A DNA stretch of 32,526 bases from a bacterium (GTDB lineage Bacteria > Patescibacteriota > JABMPQ01 > JAUVWW01). Below are positions 13,737 to 20,263 of the stretch, piece by piece. The stretch's first letter is position 1. Every line of letters begins with the position of its first letter. The DNA lies in assembly GCA_030603885.1 (NCBI GenBank), contig JAUVWW010000003.1, forward strand, positions 77,223 to 109,748, in the 5' to 3' direction. A program made the translations under genes and the position numbers. The notes under the pieces were generated by a model. It was not told the DNA's origin. It searched no databases and saw nothing but the letters and a program-made list of their open reading frames with translations.

Positions 13737-14963
13737 ATGAGCACACTCGAGAGTATAAAAATTGCCATTTCTGCCATTCGATCCTCAAAGCTCAGGGCTG
13801 GACTAACCATGCTAGGGCTAATCATAGGAGTTTTGGCAGTAATATTACTTGTTGGCCTTGGTCAAGGAGTAAAACAGGAAATTGCTTCCCAGATTGAGGG
13901 CATGGGAGCCAATCTAGTAGTGGTTGTTCCAGGAAAATTTGAAGAAGGAGGAGAAATGACTGGCTCAGCAGCAGCTGCTATATCCACTAGCCTAACCAAT
14001 GAAGATATTAAGACTATCAGAGAAAGATGTTCTACCTGTAAGCTAGTCTCTGGAATTAGTTCTATTTCCGGAACAGCTCGCTATCGAAAGAAAGAAACTC
14101 CTTCTTTGATGGTTTTGGGCACGGATTCATTTTTGGCTGGAATTCGGGGAACAGCTATGGACAAGGGAAGATTTATACGTCAAGCAGAGGCAGAAAGGGG
14201 AAGTTCAGTAGTTGTTTTAGGAAACAAAATTGCTCAAGATTTATTTGTCCGTGAAGATCCTATAGGTAGAGAAATAGATCTAGATAAAACTAATCTAGAA
14301 GTAATTGGAGTAGCTGAGGAGGTAGGTGCCTTTGGTACTGCTGAAATGGGAGTTAATTTTGATGAGATGATATATATACCTTTTAGTCTGGCTCAAAAGA
14401 TAGGTAGAGTCGAAGATAAAATTAACCGAATTATTATCCAAGCTGCCTCTTCTGATAAAATAGAAGAAACCCAAAAGGAGGTAAAAAAGATTCTCGTTAA
14501 GCAACACGGAGGCACAGAGGATTTTTCTGTTTTAACTCAAAAGGAGATGTTAAGAATGATGGATACGATATTAGGAATGTTAACTACAGTACTGGCTGGC
14601 ATAGCTAGTATATCTTTGGTGGTGGGTGGAATAGGTATTATGAATATTATGCTTGTTTCTGTGACAGAAAGAACAAGAGAAGTCGGAATTAGAAAAGCAG
14701 TAGGAGCTAAAAATAGAGATATCTTGGGACAATTTTTAATAGAAGCTGTAACTTTAAGTTTGGTGGGGGGAGGCTGCGGGGTGCTTTTAGCTTGGGTCAT
14801 TGGCGTGCTAGTTTCTCCTTATTTAGATTTTAATATTGTTTTGACCTTGCCCATTATTCTTTTAGCCTTTGGTATTTCAGCTTCAATAGGGATTATTTTT
14901 GGTACTGCTCCAGCAGTCAGAGCTTCAAGATTAAATCCGGTGGATGCTTTAAGATACGAGTAA
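13737..14963 (+). CDS. ABC transporter permease, MacB/FtsX type
   Basis: 408 residues. Topology: N-terminal helix with the cytoplasmic lead-in SIKIAISAIRSSKLRAGLTMLGLIIG (first membrane segment about 22-45), a large MacB periplasmic core (about 50-270), then three C-terminal helices (about 278-305, 335-360, 365-395). Family motifs: NIMLVSVTERTREVGIRKAVGA (about 303-324) at the coupling interface and PAVRASRLNPVDALRYE at the C terminus, both diagnostic for FtsX/MacB permeases. It works with the ATPase and adaptor just upstream. Unlike E. coli MacB, the ATPase is a separate protein. The glycosyltransferase gene follows after five bases. Confidence 0.93.
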   Translation: MSTLESIKIAISAIRSSKLRAGLTMLGLIIGVLAVILLVGLGQGVKQEIASQIEGMGANLVVVVPGKFEEGGEMTGSAAAAISTSLTNEDIKTIRERCSTCKLVSGISSISGTARYRKKETPSLMVLGTDSFLAGIRGTAMDKGRFIRQAEAERGSSVVVLGNKIAQDLFVREDPIGREIDLDKTNLEVIGVAEEVGAFGTAEMGVNFDEMIYIPFSLAQKIGRVEDKINRIIIQAASSDKIEETQKEVKKILVKQHGGTEDFSVLTQKEMLRMMDTILGMLTTVLAGIASISLVVGGIGIMNIMLVSVTERTREVGIRKAVGAKNRDILGQFLIEAVTLSLVGGGCGVLLAWVIGVLVSPYLDFNIVLTLPIILLAFGISASIGIIFGTAPAVRASRLNPVDALRYE

Positions 14964-14968
14964 TAAAA

Positions 14969-16777
14969 ATGCAAAACGGCAATTCAAAATTTAAAATTAG
15001 TTTTTTAGTTAGATATTCTAATTTAATGGCTCTTTTTCTTTTGGTTGTAATGGCTGTTCTGGCTATTACTAGTATGGCTGGTGATTCAGGTATCACTGAC
15101 GAAGTAGCCCATATTCCGGCTGGATATTCTTATTTAAAATTTCAGGATTATAGGCTTAATCCCGAGCATCCGCCTCTGATTAAAGGTCTAGCTGCTGTGC
15201 CTCTTTTATTTTTGAATCTCAAGTTTCCTCTCAAGCATATTTGCTGGGCGGAAGATGTTAATGGTCAATGGGAGTGTGGCTGGCAGTTTATTTACCATAT
15301 CAAAAATAATGCTGATCAAATGCTATTTTGGTCTCGAATCCCAATAGTTTTACTTGCCTTACTTTTGGGATTTTTTATTTTTAAATGGGCTAAAGAGCTT
15401 TATGGTCCAAGAACAGCTTTATTTGCTCTATTTTTGTATTCTTTTTCTCCTAATATTTTGGCTCATTCTAGATATGTTACTACAGATTTAGGTTTGTGCG
15501 TTTTTTTCTTTATATCTTGCTATTATTTTTGTAGATTTGTCAGAAAACCAGGCTGGCTTAATCTAATTCTAGCTGGTCTCACTTTTGGTCTAGCTCAGCT
15601 TTCCAAATTTTCGGCTGTTTTACTTATCCCTTATTTTATTTTACTGACTATTATTATTCTTTTAATCAAAAGAAAAGTCTTTAAAATTTTTGTTCCTGCT
15701 CTTCTCTTGATCTTTATCATCGGCTATCTATTAGTAGGAGCAGTTTATCAGTTTACCATGGCTAAAATGCCTCTTGATCTCCAGCACCGGCTCATTGATC
15801 AGTCTTTGGCTAGCGATTTAAAAATAGCTGGCATAACTCGAGATACCTTACATAGGTTAACTAACTTTTCTCTGACAAGGCCATATGCTCAATATTTGAC
15901 CGGTTTAGCCATGGTCTTTGGCCATATGGCCGGTGGTCATACTACCTACTTTTTAGGAGAGACTTCTAATCAAGGTTGGTGGTATTTCTTTATTATAGCT
16001 TTCTTGCTAAAGACTCCAATTTCTGTTTTGATTCTAGTCTTTTTTGCCCTCATTCTATTTGCCAAAAATTTCATTACTACCTTTAAAAGTTATACTGCCC
16101 AAGGCGGATTGAATAGATTAAGTCGAGCCCATAAAAAAATAACTGGTTATATTTGGAAGCACCTTGAGAAATTTGTTTTTGTTACCATTATTTTGATGTG
16201 GGTAGTTGTAGGGATGAGAAGCAAGTTAAATATTGGCTTGCGTTACATTTTGCCTCTTTACCCTTTTATATTTATTCTATTAGGTAAAGAAACAATAGGA
16301 TTTATTCGTAGTATTAAGTCAAAAGCTAAGATTTATTTAGGATGGCTTCTAGTAATTTTGATGATTTGGTATGTGGCTGCCAATCTTTATATCTTCCCTT
16401 CTTATCTTGCTTATTTTAACCAATTTATCGGTGGTCCAAGAAATGGCTATAAATATATGGTGGATTCTAATTTGGATTGGGGGCAAGATTTAAAAAGACT
16501 AGCTCATTGGGTTGATGAAAAAGGAATTGATAAAATTAAAGTTGATTATTTTGGTGGAGGAGTACCTGAATATTATCTAGGAGATAAATACCAAGAGTGG
16601 CATTCGCAAAAAGGACCCACCACTGGCTGGCTGGCTGTTTCGGCTACTTATTTTCAAACTTCCAAATGGTGGTACAAGATCCAAGGTCAGCCAGATTATT
16701 CTTGGCTTGAGAAATATGAACCAGTGGAACAAATTGGATATTCGATACTTATTTATCACATAACACAAAACATGTAA
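14969..16777 (+). CDS. GT-C glycosyltransferase, GT39/PMT-like membrane protein
   Basis: 602 residues with about ten or more membrane segments (first at 18-38). The first external loop has the catalytic acidic pair D44-E45 in SGITDEVAHIPAGYSYL and NPEHPP (64-69), characteristic of PMT/ArnT-like enzymes that move a sugar from a polyprenyl-phosphate donor onto protein or lipid outside the membrane. Other blocks: SFSPNILAHSRYVTTDLGL, WWYFFIIAFLLKTPI, RYILPLYPFIF and, in the C-terminal soluble part, GPRNGYKYMVDSNLDWGQDL. Donor and acceptor are unknown. Five bases separate it from the permease, so it is in the exporter operon; a shared envelope task is possible, but operon packing may be incidental. 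Confidence 0.85.
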   Translation: MQNGNSKFKISFLVRYSNLMALFLLVVMAVLAITSMAGDSGITDEVAHIPAGYSYLKFQDYRLNPEHPPLIKGLAAVPLLFLNLKFPLKHICWAEDVNGQWECGWQFIYHIKNNADQMLFWSRIPIVLLALLLGFFIFKWAKELYGPRTALFALFLYSFSPNILAHSRYVTTDLGLCVFFFISCYYFCRFVRKPGWLNLILAGLTFGLAQLSKFSAVLLIPYFILLTIIILLIKRKVFKIFVPALLLIFIIGYLLVGAVYQFTMAKMPLDLQHRLIDQSLASDLKIAGITRDTLHRLTNFSLTRPYAQYLTGLAMVFGHMAGGHTTYFLGETSNQGWWYFFIIAFLLKTPISVLILVFFALILFAKNFITTFKSYTAQGGLNRLSRAHKKITGYIWKHLEKFVFVTIILMWVVVGMRSKLNIGLRYILPLYPFIFILLGKETIGFIRSIKSKAKIYLGWLLVILMIWYVAANLYIFPSYLAYFNQFIGGPRNGYKYMVDSNLDWGQDLKRLAHWVDEKGIDKIKVDYFGGGVPEYYLGDKYQEWHSQKGPTTGWLAVSATYFQTSKWWYKIQGQPDYSWLEKYEPVEQIGYSILIYHITQNM

Positions 16778-16795
16778 CACATAACATTTTGTGTT
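16762..16795. repeat. Inverted repeat at the end of the glycosyltransferase gene
   Basis: AACACAAAA (16762-16770) pairs with TTTTGTGTT (16787-16795); the 16-base loop also contains a second AACAC. It covers the stop codon and may be a weak terminator or mRNA hairpin. Confidence 0.4.
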
Positions 16796-16811
16796 CCATG
16801 TCCTATATTCT

Positions 16812-17216
16812 ATGAGAGGTCCAGAAGCAACAGTAGGAGCTATAATTAAGAAGGGGGGTAAGATTTTATTAGTTAAAAGGAATAATAAGCCTTTTAGAAA
16901 TTATTGGACTTTTCCAGGAGGACATATTGAGCGGGGAGAAACTGCTCTCCAGGCCATAAAGAGGGAAGTTAAAGAAGAGACAGACCTTACTTTGACCAAG
17001 CCCAGATTTTTTTGTTTTAATGATGAAATTTTTCCGCGTTTAAAGTGGTATGCTGTACTTTTGGTTTTCCTTGGTAAATCTAAAGGGAAAATAAAAGGGG
17101 ATGGAAAAGAAGTAAAAGAAATTAGATGGTTTTTTAAAAAAGATCTTTCCAAAATAAAAATGGCCTTTAATCATGGCCAGATTTTAAAGAAGTATTTTAG
17201 GTTGAAGAAGGGATAA
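16812..17216 (+). CDS. Nudix hydrolase
   Basis: 134 residues from ATG 16812 (an in-frame GTG at 16791 lies in the inverted repeat and is less likely). The Nudix box is G-x5-E-x7-REVKEETDL, within GGHIERGETALQAIKREVKEETDL (about residues 36-59). All Mg-binding glutamates are kept, but the usual Gly near the end is Asp. WTFPGGHIERGE is typical of MutT/ADP-ribose-type members. The C terminus is basic and short. The substrate is unknown; nucleotide-pool sanitation or NDP-sugar hydrolysis is possible. It is unrelated in detail to the Nudix gene at 8581. It converges with tRNA-Asp, four bases downstream. Confidence 0.85.
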   Translation: MRGPEATVGAIIKKGGKILLVKRNNKPFRNYWTFPGGHIERGETALQAIKREVKEETDLTLTKPRFFCFNDEIFPRLKWYAVLLVFLGKSKGKIKGDGKEVKEIRWFFKKDLSKIKMAFNHGQILKKYFRLKKG

Positions 17217-17220
17217 AAAA

Positions 17221-17297
17221 TGGCGGGGACGAAGGGATTTGAACCCTCGATCTCCTGCGTGACAGGCAGGCGCTTTAAACCACTAAGCTACGTCCCC
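17221..17297 (-). tRNA. tRNA-Asp(GTC)
   Basis: Full cloverleaf of 77 bases on the minus strand: acceptor GGGGACG with CGTCCCC, D-arm GCTT/AAGC, anticodon arm CCTGC-CTGTCAC-GCAGG (anticodon GTC), T-arm GAGGG-TTCAAAT-CCCTT, discriminator G and an encoded CCA. The anticodon and G73 fit aspartate. Confidence 0.95.
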
Positions 17298-17306
17298 TTA
17301 AACTTA

Positions 17307-17335
17307 ATAATACCAAAAAATAAATTATTTGTCCA
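17307..17335 (-). promoter_or_regulatory. Promoter of tRNA-Asp
   Basis: Minus strand: TGGACA (17330-17335), 17-bp spacer, and extended -10 TGG-TATTAT (17307-17312). The start would be just upstream of the tRNA 5' end. Confidence 0.65.
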
Positions 17336-17338
17336 TAA

Positions 17339-17367
17339 CTGACAAAATAACTGGGACAAGATATACT
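17339..17367 (+). promoter_or_regulatory. Promoter of nadE
   Basis: CTGACA (17339-17344), 17-bp spacer, TATACT (17362-17367). It leaves a leader of about 15 bases to GTG 17390 and sits back to back with the tRNA-Asp promoter. Confidence 0.65.
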
Positions 17368-17389
17368 AAAAGTTACTAACGCATAATCT

Positions 17390-18307
17390 GTGTTTTTAAA
17401 AGAAAAACTGGCTATTAACCCAGAAAAAATTTGTCCAAAACTAGAGTCTTTTATTAAGGAAAAGATGGATCTTCTAAAAAGGGATGGAGTGATTTTAGGT
17501 GTGTCTGGAGGACTTGATTCAGCGGTGACAGCTGCCCTTTGTGTTAGAGCAGTAGGAAAAGATAAAGTCTTAGCTCTGATTATACCAGAGAGAGATTCTG
17601 CCTCAGAGACAAAGACTGATGCCATTATGGTGGCCAAGAACTTAGGTATAAAGTATATATTCGAAGACCTTACTCCCAAGCTTAAAATGTTTGGTATCTA
17701 TCAGCTTCTTCCCTCAAGGTTTATTCCTAAAGCATGGAGAGGAAAAACTGTTCGTAGGTTTTATGAGTTATACGCTAAGAAGGTAGGTGAGAGCCCGTTT
17801 CAGAGTGGACTTTTAGGGTCAAAAGGTCTACCTTATGCTGACTGGTTAAACAAGAGCAATGCTTATTATCGAATCAAGCATCGTATGAGAATGGTTATTC
17901 TTTATTGGCAAGCTGAGCTAAAAAATCTTTTGTATGTCTCCTGTGCCAACAATACAGAATGGCTGACTGGATTTTTTGTAAAATTTGGTTGTGATGGAGC
18001 AGGGGATGTCATGCCTCTTTTGCCTTTTTATAAAACCCAGGTTAGAGAGCTAGCAAAGTATCTAAAGGTACCTAAAAAAATTCAAGAGAAAATACCTTCC
18101 CCGGACATTATGGCTGGAATTACTGATGAATACGCTATGGGCATCTCTTATGAGAAGTTGGATTTGATTTTAGTAGGACTAGAGAGCAAGATGAACTTTA
18201 AAGATATTGCCAAAGAAGCTTCAATAAGCACTGAACTTGTTGAATACGTTAACGATCTATACAAAAAATCAGACCACTTCCGCAAGGTATATGTACCTGA
18301 GTTTTAG
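17390..18307 (+). CDS. nadE: NAD synthetase, ammonia-type
   Basis: 305 residues. It amidates nicotinate adenine dinucleotide to NAD using ATP and ammonia; there is no N-terminal glutaminase domain. The ATP-pyrophosphatase loop SGGLDS is at 39-44. Later motifs match the family: NNTEWLTGFFVKFG, CDGAGDVMPLLPFYKTQVRELA, SPDIMAGITDEYAMGISYEKLD and KSDHFRKVYVP. It is about 30 residues longer than the E. coli enzyme, mainly through a basic segment at about 100-155 (including PKAWRGKTVRRFYELYAKK) between the P-loop and adenylate-binding parts. Start is GTG 17390; no ATG occurs in frame before residue 26, and the promoter lies just upstream. A terminator follows. Confidence 0.9.
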   Translation: MFLKEKLAINPEKICPKLESFIKEKMDLLKRDGVILGVSGGLDSAVTAALCVRAVGKDKVLALIIPERDSASETKTDAIMVAKNLGIKYIFEDLTPKLKMFGIYQLLPSRFIPKAWRGKTVRRFYELYAKKVGESPFQSGLLGSKGLPYADWLNKSNAYYRIKHRMRMVILYWQAELKNLLYVSCANNTEWLTGFFVKFGCDGAGDVMPLLPFYKTQVRELAKYLKVPKKIQEKIPSPDIMAGITDEYAMGISYEKLDLILVGLESKMNFKDIAKEASISTELVEYVNDLYKKSDHFRKVYVPEF

Positions 18308-18314
18308 GATTAAT

Positions 18315-18349
18315 AAAAATAGTGGTCAATTATCCGCCACTATTTTTTT
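18315..18349. terminator. Bidirectional terminator between nadE and the reverse hypothetical gene
   Basis: AAAAATAGTGG (18315-18325) with CCACTATTTTT (18337-18347), an 11-bp perfect stem with A-run and T-run flanks. Confidence 0.8.
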
Positions 18350-18372
18350 AAATTATTTATAAGATAGTCTTT

Positions 18373-18921
18373 TTAGAAACTTTCTTCGAAGGCTTCCTCA
18401 TCAGCCTCAGACCATTCTTGAAGCTGTTCTTCTTCTCTCTTTAAAATCTCATCCCACATGGAGGAGTTTTGAGAAGTTAAGGCTATAACCTTGCTTTTAA
18501 AATTGGTATTAAATTCAGCCAAAGCTTTTTTACTTTTTTTAAAAATCTTAACTAGATCTTCAAGTGCCTTTTCAGGTAATATGGGCAAAAATACCAAAAG
18601 ATCATTCTGATCGATTAAAGGAATGGTAGATTGAGAAATTAAATTTTTAAGTTCTTCTAGGAGAGGAAAGTCTTCTTCTTGATAGTATTTTTGAACCAAT
18701 TTTTTGGTGTGAGGAATATTTTTTCCGGTGGTATCTTCACTTTTTGAAGCAGCAGAAAAGCTAGCTGCCTTTAGCCGGGCGATAAAGCCCTCAATAATTT
18801 TTTTTAGACTTGGAGTTTTGCCAGCCCCCTGATATTGATCCGAAGTTTCCATTTCTCTTTTGATGGAGTTTTCCACAAACTGTTCTCTAATTTCTTTGAT
18901 TGGTTCTTTTTCAATTTTCAT
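18373..18921 (-). CDS. Hypothetical acidic helical protein downstream of two tRNAs
   Basis: 182 residues, not recognised. No signal peptide or membrane helix. The N terminus is charged and helical (MKIEKEPIKEIREQFVENSI), the middle includes a Ser/Ala/Lys-rich flexible part (about 48-60), then a Leu-rich stretch LPILPEKALEDLVKIFKKSK (about 114-133), and the C-terminal end is strongly acidic (QEWSEADEEAFEESF). The frame runs back into the tRNA, but ATG 18921 is taken as start because earlier codons encode tRNA antisense sequence; the gap to the mature tRNA 3' end is six bases. It is therefore likely to be carried on the tRNA transcript. A cytoplasmic, possibly RNA- or ribosome-associated role is speculation. 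Confidence 0.65.
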   Translation of the reverse strand: MKIEKEPIKEIREQFVENSIKREMETSDQYQGAGKTPSLKKIIEGFIARLKAASFSAASKSEDTTGKNIPHTKKLVQKYYQEEDFPLLEELKNLISQSTIPLIDQNDLLVFLPILPEKALEDLVKIFKKSKKALAEFNTNFKSKVIALTSQNSSMWDEILKREEEQLQEWSEADEEAFEESF

Positions 18922-18927
18922 AAAAAT

Positions 18928-19002
18928 TGGTACCAGGGGTGGGAATTGAACCCACGACATGAGGCTTATGAGTCCTCCGCTCTACCACTGAGCTACCCTG
19001 GC
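18928..19002 (-). tRNA. tRNA-Met(CAT), elongator type
   Basis: 75 bases, minus strand: acceptor GCCAGGG with CCCTGGT (G-T at 1-72), D-loop AGTGGTA with the normal GG, anticodon arm GAGGA-CTCATAA-GCCTC (A-G mismatch closing the loop), T-arm GTGGG-TTCAATT-CCCAC, A73, encoded CCA. It could instead be tRNA-Ile2 (CAT modified to lysidine); elongator Met is preferred because an initiator lies next to it. Confidence 0.85.
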
Positions 19003-19003
19003 T

Positions 19004-19078
19004 TGGTTGCGGGGGTAGGATTTGCACCTACGACCTCGAGGTTATGGGCCTCGCGAGCTACTACTGCTCCACCCCGCT
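19004..19078 (-). tRNA. Initiator tRNA-fMet(CAT) with non-canonical conserved positions
   Basis: 75 bases, minus strand. Initiator marks: unpaired 1-72 (A1, A72), A11-T24, and close match to E. coli fMet (GCGGGGTGGAGCAG, AGGTCGT, CCCCGCAACCA). Departures: anticodon loop CCCATAA has C33 in place of T33; T-loop TGCAAAT has G55 in place of T55; the D-loop AGTAGTA lacks the GG pair; and the third G-C pair of the anticodon stem is A-T (29-41). CCA is encoded. One base separates it from the next tRNA. Confidence 0.9.
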
Positions 19079-19102
19079 TTGTGAACGCCATTTGGCGATT
19101 TC

Positions 19103-19131
19103 ATTATATACTATAACTTGAAATAATGCAA
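19103..19131 (-). promoter_or_regulatory. Promoter of the tRNA-fMet/tRNA-Met operon
   Basis: Minus strand: TTGCAT (19126-19131), 17-bp spacer, perfect TATAAT (19103-19108). It overlaps the forward promoter at 19118-19146. Confidence 0.75.
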
Positions 19132-19146
19132 GGTTTTTGGTAAAAT
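19118..19146 (+). promoter_or_regulatory. Promoter of the cation exchanger gene
   Basis: TTGAAA (19118-19123), 17-bp spacer, extended -10 TGG-TAAAAT (19141-19146). Its -35 lies inside the spacer of the reverse tRNA promoter. Confidence 0.65.
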
Positions 19147-19182
19147 AGATTTAAAAGCAGTTTATAAGTTTATTAAATTAAC

Positions 19183-20157
19183 ATGCTTATTACTAATTTA
19201 ATCTTTTTCATTGCCTCCTGTATTGTTTTAATTCTTAGTGGATCTTGGTTGGTCAAGAGTTTAAGTAAGATTGCTCGTTTTTTAAAACTGAGTGAGTTTA
19301 TAGCCGCTTTTATTATCATGGCTTTTTCTACCTCTGTACCAGAGCTGTTTGTGGGTATCACTTCAGCTATAGAAAAAAATCCTGCTCTGGCTTTAGGTAC
19401 TGTTATTGGTTCTAATATTGCAGCTTTGACTTTGGTCATTGGTATAGCGGTTATTTTGGCTAGAGGAATTAAGATTAGGAGTAAGATGGTTAGGCAAGAT
19501 GCCACTAATATGTTCTTTATTGCTTTGGTCCCTGTGCTTTTAATGTTTTTTGGTCGTTCTATTGAGCGATGGGAAGGAGCTATCTTAGTGGCTATTTTTG
19601 TTTTCTATATCTGGCGGATGATTAAAAGAAGAAAAAGATTTGAAAGAGAATACAAAGATGGAGTGAAAGTTAAAGATATAATTATATCTTCATTGATCTT
19701 TTTAGGCTCTTTGGTTTTATTATATCTAAGTGCTCAATTTTTGGTAAAATATGCTACTTTATTAGCCTTAGATTTAGCTTTACCCGCTATCCTGATTGGT
19801 TTGTTTTTGGTGGCTATTGGTACTTCTTTACCTGAACTTGTTTTCCAAACAAGAGCAGTTCTAACAAAACATCCTGAAATGGCTCTAGGTGATTGTATTG
19901 GTAGTGTGGTAGCCAATTCTACTTTGGTTTTAGGAATAACCGCCCTTATTTATCCCATTGAAGCAAATTTTCTACTTTTCTTCACTTCTGCCATTTTCAT
20001 GCTAGTCATCGTCTTTTTATTTGGAACAATGGTGGAAAGTGGAGACAAATTATATCTTAGAGAAGGCTTATCTTTGATTTTTCTCTATATTTTCTTTATC
20101 ATGCTTGAATTTTATATTCATACTCTTCAAGGAAAAGAAGGAATTTTAGGATTTTAA
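19183..20157 (+). CDS. CaCA-family cation exchanger (YrbG-like)
   Basis: 324 residues, about ten membrane helices. The two inverted alpha repeats of Na/Ca exchangers are clear: repeat 1 AFSTSVPELFVGITSA with GTVIGSNIAALTLVIGI (about 46-90), repeat 2 AIGTSLPELVFQTRAV with GDCIGSVVANSTLVLGI (about 210-253). The Glu in each PEL motif and the GSNIA/GSVVANS residues form the ion site. A short basic cytoplasmic loop (KRRKRFEREYK, about 149-159) divides the halves, as in YrbG-type proteins. It probably exports Ca2+ in exchange for Na+ or H+. The gene has its own promoter, overlapping that of the divergent tRNA operon, and its own terminator. Confidence 0.9.
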   Translation: MLITNLIFFIASCIVLILSGSWLVKSLSKIARFLKLSEFIAAFIIMAFSTSVPELFVGITSAIEKNPALALGTVIGSNIAALTLVIGIAVILARGIKIRSKMVRQDATNMFFIALVPVLLMFFGRSIERWEGAILVAIFVFYIWRMIKRRKRFEREYKDGVKVKDIIISSLIFLGSLVLLYLSAQFLVKYATLLALDLALPAILIGLFLVAIGTSLPELVFQTRAVLTKHPEMALGDCIGSVVANSTLVLGITALIYPIEANFLLFFTSAIFMLVIVFLFGTMVESGDKLYLREGLSLIFLYIFFIMLEFYIHTLQGKEGILGF

Positions 20158-20176
20158 AACTTAAATAAAAATTTTT

Positions 20177-20200
20177 AAATCCCTTTGATAAGGGATTTTT
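20177..20200 (+). terminator. Terminator of the exchanger gene
   Basis: AAATCCCTT (20177-20185), tetraloop TGAT, AAGGGATTT (20190-20198), T-run. Confidence 0.85.
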
Positions 20201-20213
20201 TAATCTTATTATA

Positions 20214-20242
20214 TTGAAATTTATTTTTAGAAATGTTAATCT
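20214..20242 (+). promoter_or_regulatory. Promoter of sbcD-sbcC
   Basis: TTGAAA (20214-20219), 17-bp spacer, extended -10 TGT-TAATCT (20237-20242). The leader is about 15 bases. Confidence 0.5.
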
Positions 20243-20263
20243 AAACTGAGCTAAATTATAGCT

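Noticed and set aside
18835-19116. Forward 93-residue ORF
   Set aside because: It is the translated antisense of two tRNA genes (GWELNPRHEAYESSALPLSYPGL-type sequence) and has no start or family support.
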